Shown: positions 6,556 through 8,180 of the stretch, in pieces | How the letters are laid out: every line of letters starts with the position of its first letter | How positions within the stretch are numbered: position 1 is the stretch's first letter | NCBI GenBank assembly: GCA_001796495.1 | Contig: MGMR01000113.1 | Coordinates: 653 to 8,832, forward strand | Direction: 5' to 3' | DNA: 8,180 nt | DNA from: Chloroflexi bacterium RBG_13_51_18 | Lineage (GTDB): Bacteria > Chloroflexota > Dehalococcoidia > Dehalococcoidales > RBG-16-60-22 | Made by a program: the position numbers and the translations under genes | The notes under the pieces: model-generated | Told to the model about the DNA's origin: nothing | What the model saw: only the letters and a program-made list of their open reading frames with translations | Databases searched by the model: none

Positions 6556-6561
6556 TATAAT
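6556..6561 (+). promoter_or_regulatory. Candidate -10 box upstream of the ABM-domain gene
   Basis: TATAAT is a perfect -10 hexamer 58 bases before the ABM-domain start. The matching -35 region (about 6533-6538, ATATTT) is poor, and the surroundings are AT-rich, so a chance match is possible. If used, the gene would have a leader of about 50 bases and its own transcription, separate from corA. Confidence 0.4.
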
Positions 6562-6619
6562 ATAGTAGTGGGCTATTTTTAATTCAGGGCGGCACGTCTC
6601 TGAAGCGGGAGGTCTCCAC

Positions 6620-7183
6620 ATGGACGAAGATAGAATTGTAACCGGCGACGGTAAATCGGTCACGGTGGTAGTGAGCCGTGTAGTAAATCCGGGCCATGAA
6701 CAGGAATATGACGAGTGGGTAAAAAAATTGTCTGAAGCCGCCAGGCAATCGCCCGGCAATACTGGAGTTACTATCCTTATCCCACCGCCAGGTAAAACCG
6801 GACTGCATCACGTGGTGATGCGCTTCACCGACGATAAGTCCATGCATATCTGGGAGACTTCTTATATCCGCCAGAAACTGTCCAACGAAGCGGACGCCTT
6901 CTCCCGCAGGAGCCGCCAAGAAGCTACGGGACTGGAAACATGGTTTTCCATACCTGACTGCCCGGAACTGGAGACGCCGCCGCACTGGAAGATGGCCACG
7001 GTTACTTTCCTGGCGGTATTCGTGCTTTCCATAGCTATCTTAAAGCTGCTGCAGTGGCTTTTCACAGGTATGAATTTTTACCTGGAAGGCTTTCTGGTAG
7101 CCCTGCTGCTGGTAAGTATATTGACCTGGGTGGTGATGCCGTTCTTGAGCCAGAAGATATTCAGGAAATGGCTGTATAAGTAG
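6620..7183 (+). CDS. Membrane-anchored ABM-domain protein
   Basis: A 187-residue protein. Residues about 12-110 resemble the antibiotic biosynthesis monooxygenase (ABM) dimeric ferredoxin-like fold: SVTVVVSRVVNPGHEQEYDE at the first strand and helix, then GNTGVTILIPP, HHVVMRFTD, and ATGLETWFSIPD. The C-terminal part holds two membrane helices, about 125-147 and 155-176, ending in the basic tail FRKWLYK. The soluble domain should face the cytoplasm. ABM proteins with such a C-terminal membrane part exist as an uncharacterised group (COG3224-like); some ABM relatives act on quinones, haem or polyketides, but no substrate can be named here. The ATG has GGAGG seven bases upstream. It ends just before a strong terminator. 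The fold call is moderately sure; the biochemical role is unknown. Confidence 0.8.
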   Translation: MDEDRIVTGDGKSVTVVVSRVVNPGHEQEYDEWVKKLSEAARQSPGNTGVTILIPPPGKTGLHHVVMRFTDDKSMHIWETSYIRQKLSNEADAFSRRSRQEATGLETWFSIPDCPELETPPHWKMATVTFLAVFVLSIAILKLLQWLFTGMNFYLEGFLVALLLVSILTWVVMPFLSQKIFRKWLYK

Positions 7184-7192
7184 TAAAGAAAG

Positions 7193-7217
7193 AAGAGGGG
7201 CTGTCCGCCCCTCTTTT
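7193..7217. terminator. Strong hairpin terminator, probably bidirectional
   Basis: AAGAGGGGC (7193-7201) and GCCCCTCTT (7207-7215) are perfect 9-base inverted repeats around the loop TGTCC, followed by further T residues on the plus strand. It lies 9 bases after the ABM-domain stop and 17 bases beyond the stop of the converging aldo/keto reductase. On the minus strand the stem is followed by a T-rich CTTTCTTTA, so it can plausibly end both transcripts. Confidence 0.88.
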
Positions 7218-7234
7218 AGTTTATATTATTAGTT

Positions 7235-8180
7235 TTATTCCTCTTTTTTAGGAGGCGGCGGGCCGGGGGGACCCATCGGTACATCAGAATACAGGGCTTC
7301 GTGGGCTTTTTTGAGCCATTCCGGGATTTCTATTTTCTGGGGGCATTTTTCAAGGCATTCCTCGCATTCGGTGCACTGGTCAGCGCGCTGGTCCTGCGGA
7401 ATCCCGAAAGGACCGTTATACATGAACTTGCCGCCGCGCATATCGTCATACATGACGGCGTCGTTATAAATTTGGAAAACGCGGGGTATTTCCACCTTGT
7501 TGGGACAGGGCACGCAGTAGCGGCAGGCGGTGCAGGGAATGGGGCTTAAGCTCTTGTAGGCTTCCTTGATTTTTTCAATGACCTCAAGGTCATCCGCTTT
7601 GAGCGTGCCGGGGCCGCTGAAACGGCTGGCAATTCTAAGATTTTCCACGACCTGCTCCATGGTGCTCATACCGCTTAAGGTAACGGAGATTTCCGGCTGG
7701 TTCCAGAGCCAATTGAAAGCCCATTCTACACCTCTCATCCGGCGCTTGGCTTCTTTCAAGACCCTGGCGACGGGCTCGGGCGGGGGGTCTTTAGCCAGCT
7801 TGCCGCCGCGCAGAGGCTCCATAACGACCACAGCGAGACCTTTGCCCGCGGCATACTCGACGCCCTTGCGTCCCGCCTGCTCGTTCTCGTCCATGTAGTT
7901 ATACTGCACCTGGGAAAGCACCCAGTTGTCATAGGAATCAACTATTTCTTTAAAAACGGAGTATTCATCGTGAAAAGAGAAGCCAAGTCGGCCGATACGC
8001 CCTTTGGCCATTTGCGCTTCCGCCCACTTAAGCACCCCGAAGTCGCGCACTTTAGTCCAGCCGGTCTTATCAAGTCCATGCAGGAGATAAAAATCAATCA
8101 TATCGATATCGAGTTTTTGCAGCTGTTCGCCGAGAATACGGTCGAAGTCCTCGGCTTTTTCTATCATGCGGGCGGGGAGC
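7235..8180 (-). CDS. Aldo/keto reductase with ferredoxin-type [4Fe-4S] domain, N-terminus beyond window
   Basis: The 314 visible residues carry the second part of an NAD(P)H-linked aldo/keto reductase barrel fused to a C-terminal iron-sulfur domain (COG1453-like). The barrel shows YLLHGL, containing the family's active-site His, then LSQVQYNYMDENEQAGRKG, VVVMEPLRGGKLA and the C-terminal cofactor-side region TLSGMSTMEQVVENL. The iron-sulfur domain has two cysteine sets, CTACRYCVPCPNKVEIP and CTECEECLEKCPQKIEIP, each fit for one [4Fe-4S] cluster. A proline-rich tail, PMGPPGPPPPKKEE, closes it. The frame is open to the right edge and reads LPAR just before the first Met (8167), which fits the family's conserved segment, so that Met is internal. 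The missing N-terminus would hold the catalytic Asp, Tyr and Lys. Such fusions are common in anaerobes and may link ferredoxin-type electrons to carbonyl reduction; the substrate is unknown. Confidence 0.92.
   Translation of the reverse strand, partial: LPARMIEKAEDFDRILGEQLQKLDIDMIDFYLLHGLDKTGWTKVRDFGVLKWAEAQMAKGRIGRLGFSFHDEYSVFKEIVDSYDNWVLSQVQYNYMDENEQAGRKGVEYAAGKGLAVVVMEPLRGGKLAKDPPPEPVARVLKEAKRRMRGVEWAFNWLWNQPEISVTLSGMSTMEQVVENLRIASRFSGPGTLKADDLEVIEKIKEAYKSLSPIPCTACRYCVPCPNKVEIPRVFQIYNDAVMYDDMRGGKFMYNGPFGIPQDQRADQCTECEECLEKCPQKIEIPEWLKKAHEALYSDVPMGPPGPPPPKKEE

Noticed and set aside
8165..8167. Met at 8167 as the start of the aldo/keto reductase
   Set aside because: The frame stays open to the edge and the upstream residues LPAR fit the conserved region of the family, while the catalytic N-terminal part would be missing.

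Overview
The window looks like a stretch of a bacterial chromosome from an anaerobe. Evidence: Shine-Dalgarno sites, sigma-70-like promoters, a radical SAM protein, an aldo/keto reductase carrying ferredoxin-type clusters, and two CaiB/BaiF CoA-transferase genes. The mix would suit a Dehalococcoidia-like Chloroflexota bacterium, but that placement is a guess from gene content and no marker here proves it. There is no sign of a phage, transposon, CRISPR array or plasmid.

Layout. From the left edge to 1312, two minus-strand genes overlap: a GNAT acetyltransferase and, downstream of it, a CaiB/BaiF CoA-transferase that runs off the window. At 1394-1537 a 47-residue, very basic protein gene lies on the plus strand behind an almost perfect extended -10 promoter. 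From 5291 down to 1548 four minus-strand genes form a tight cluster, in transcription order: glutamyl-tRNA synthetase (gltX), a shortened CaiB/BaiF homologue, a short NfeD-like membrane protein, and a PflX-type (COG1313) radical SAM protein. Gaps are 13 and 6 bases, and the last junction is a one-base TAATG overlap. Divergent from gltX, across a 145-base regulatory gap, lies a CorA magnesium/cobalt channel (5437-6501). It is followed by a membrane-anchored ABM-domain protein (6620-7183). A strong hairpin terminator (7193-7217) separates that gene from a converging aldo/keto reductase whose start lies past the right edge.

How the genes relate. No single pathway is evident. gltX is a housekeeping gene and probably drives expression of the three genes behind it. 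The two CoA-transferase genes suggest acyl-CoA metabolism, but the one in the gltX cluster lacks two segments of the fold and may be degenerate or repurposed.

Most interesting points: the uncatalogued basic small protein with six consecutive xxK triplets, the doubly shortened CoA-transferase, the Gln in place of His in the GltX HIGH motif, and a three-copy 8-base repeat in the gltX/corA gap. I did not find a convincing new multi-gene system.
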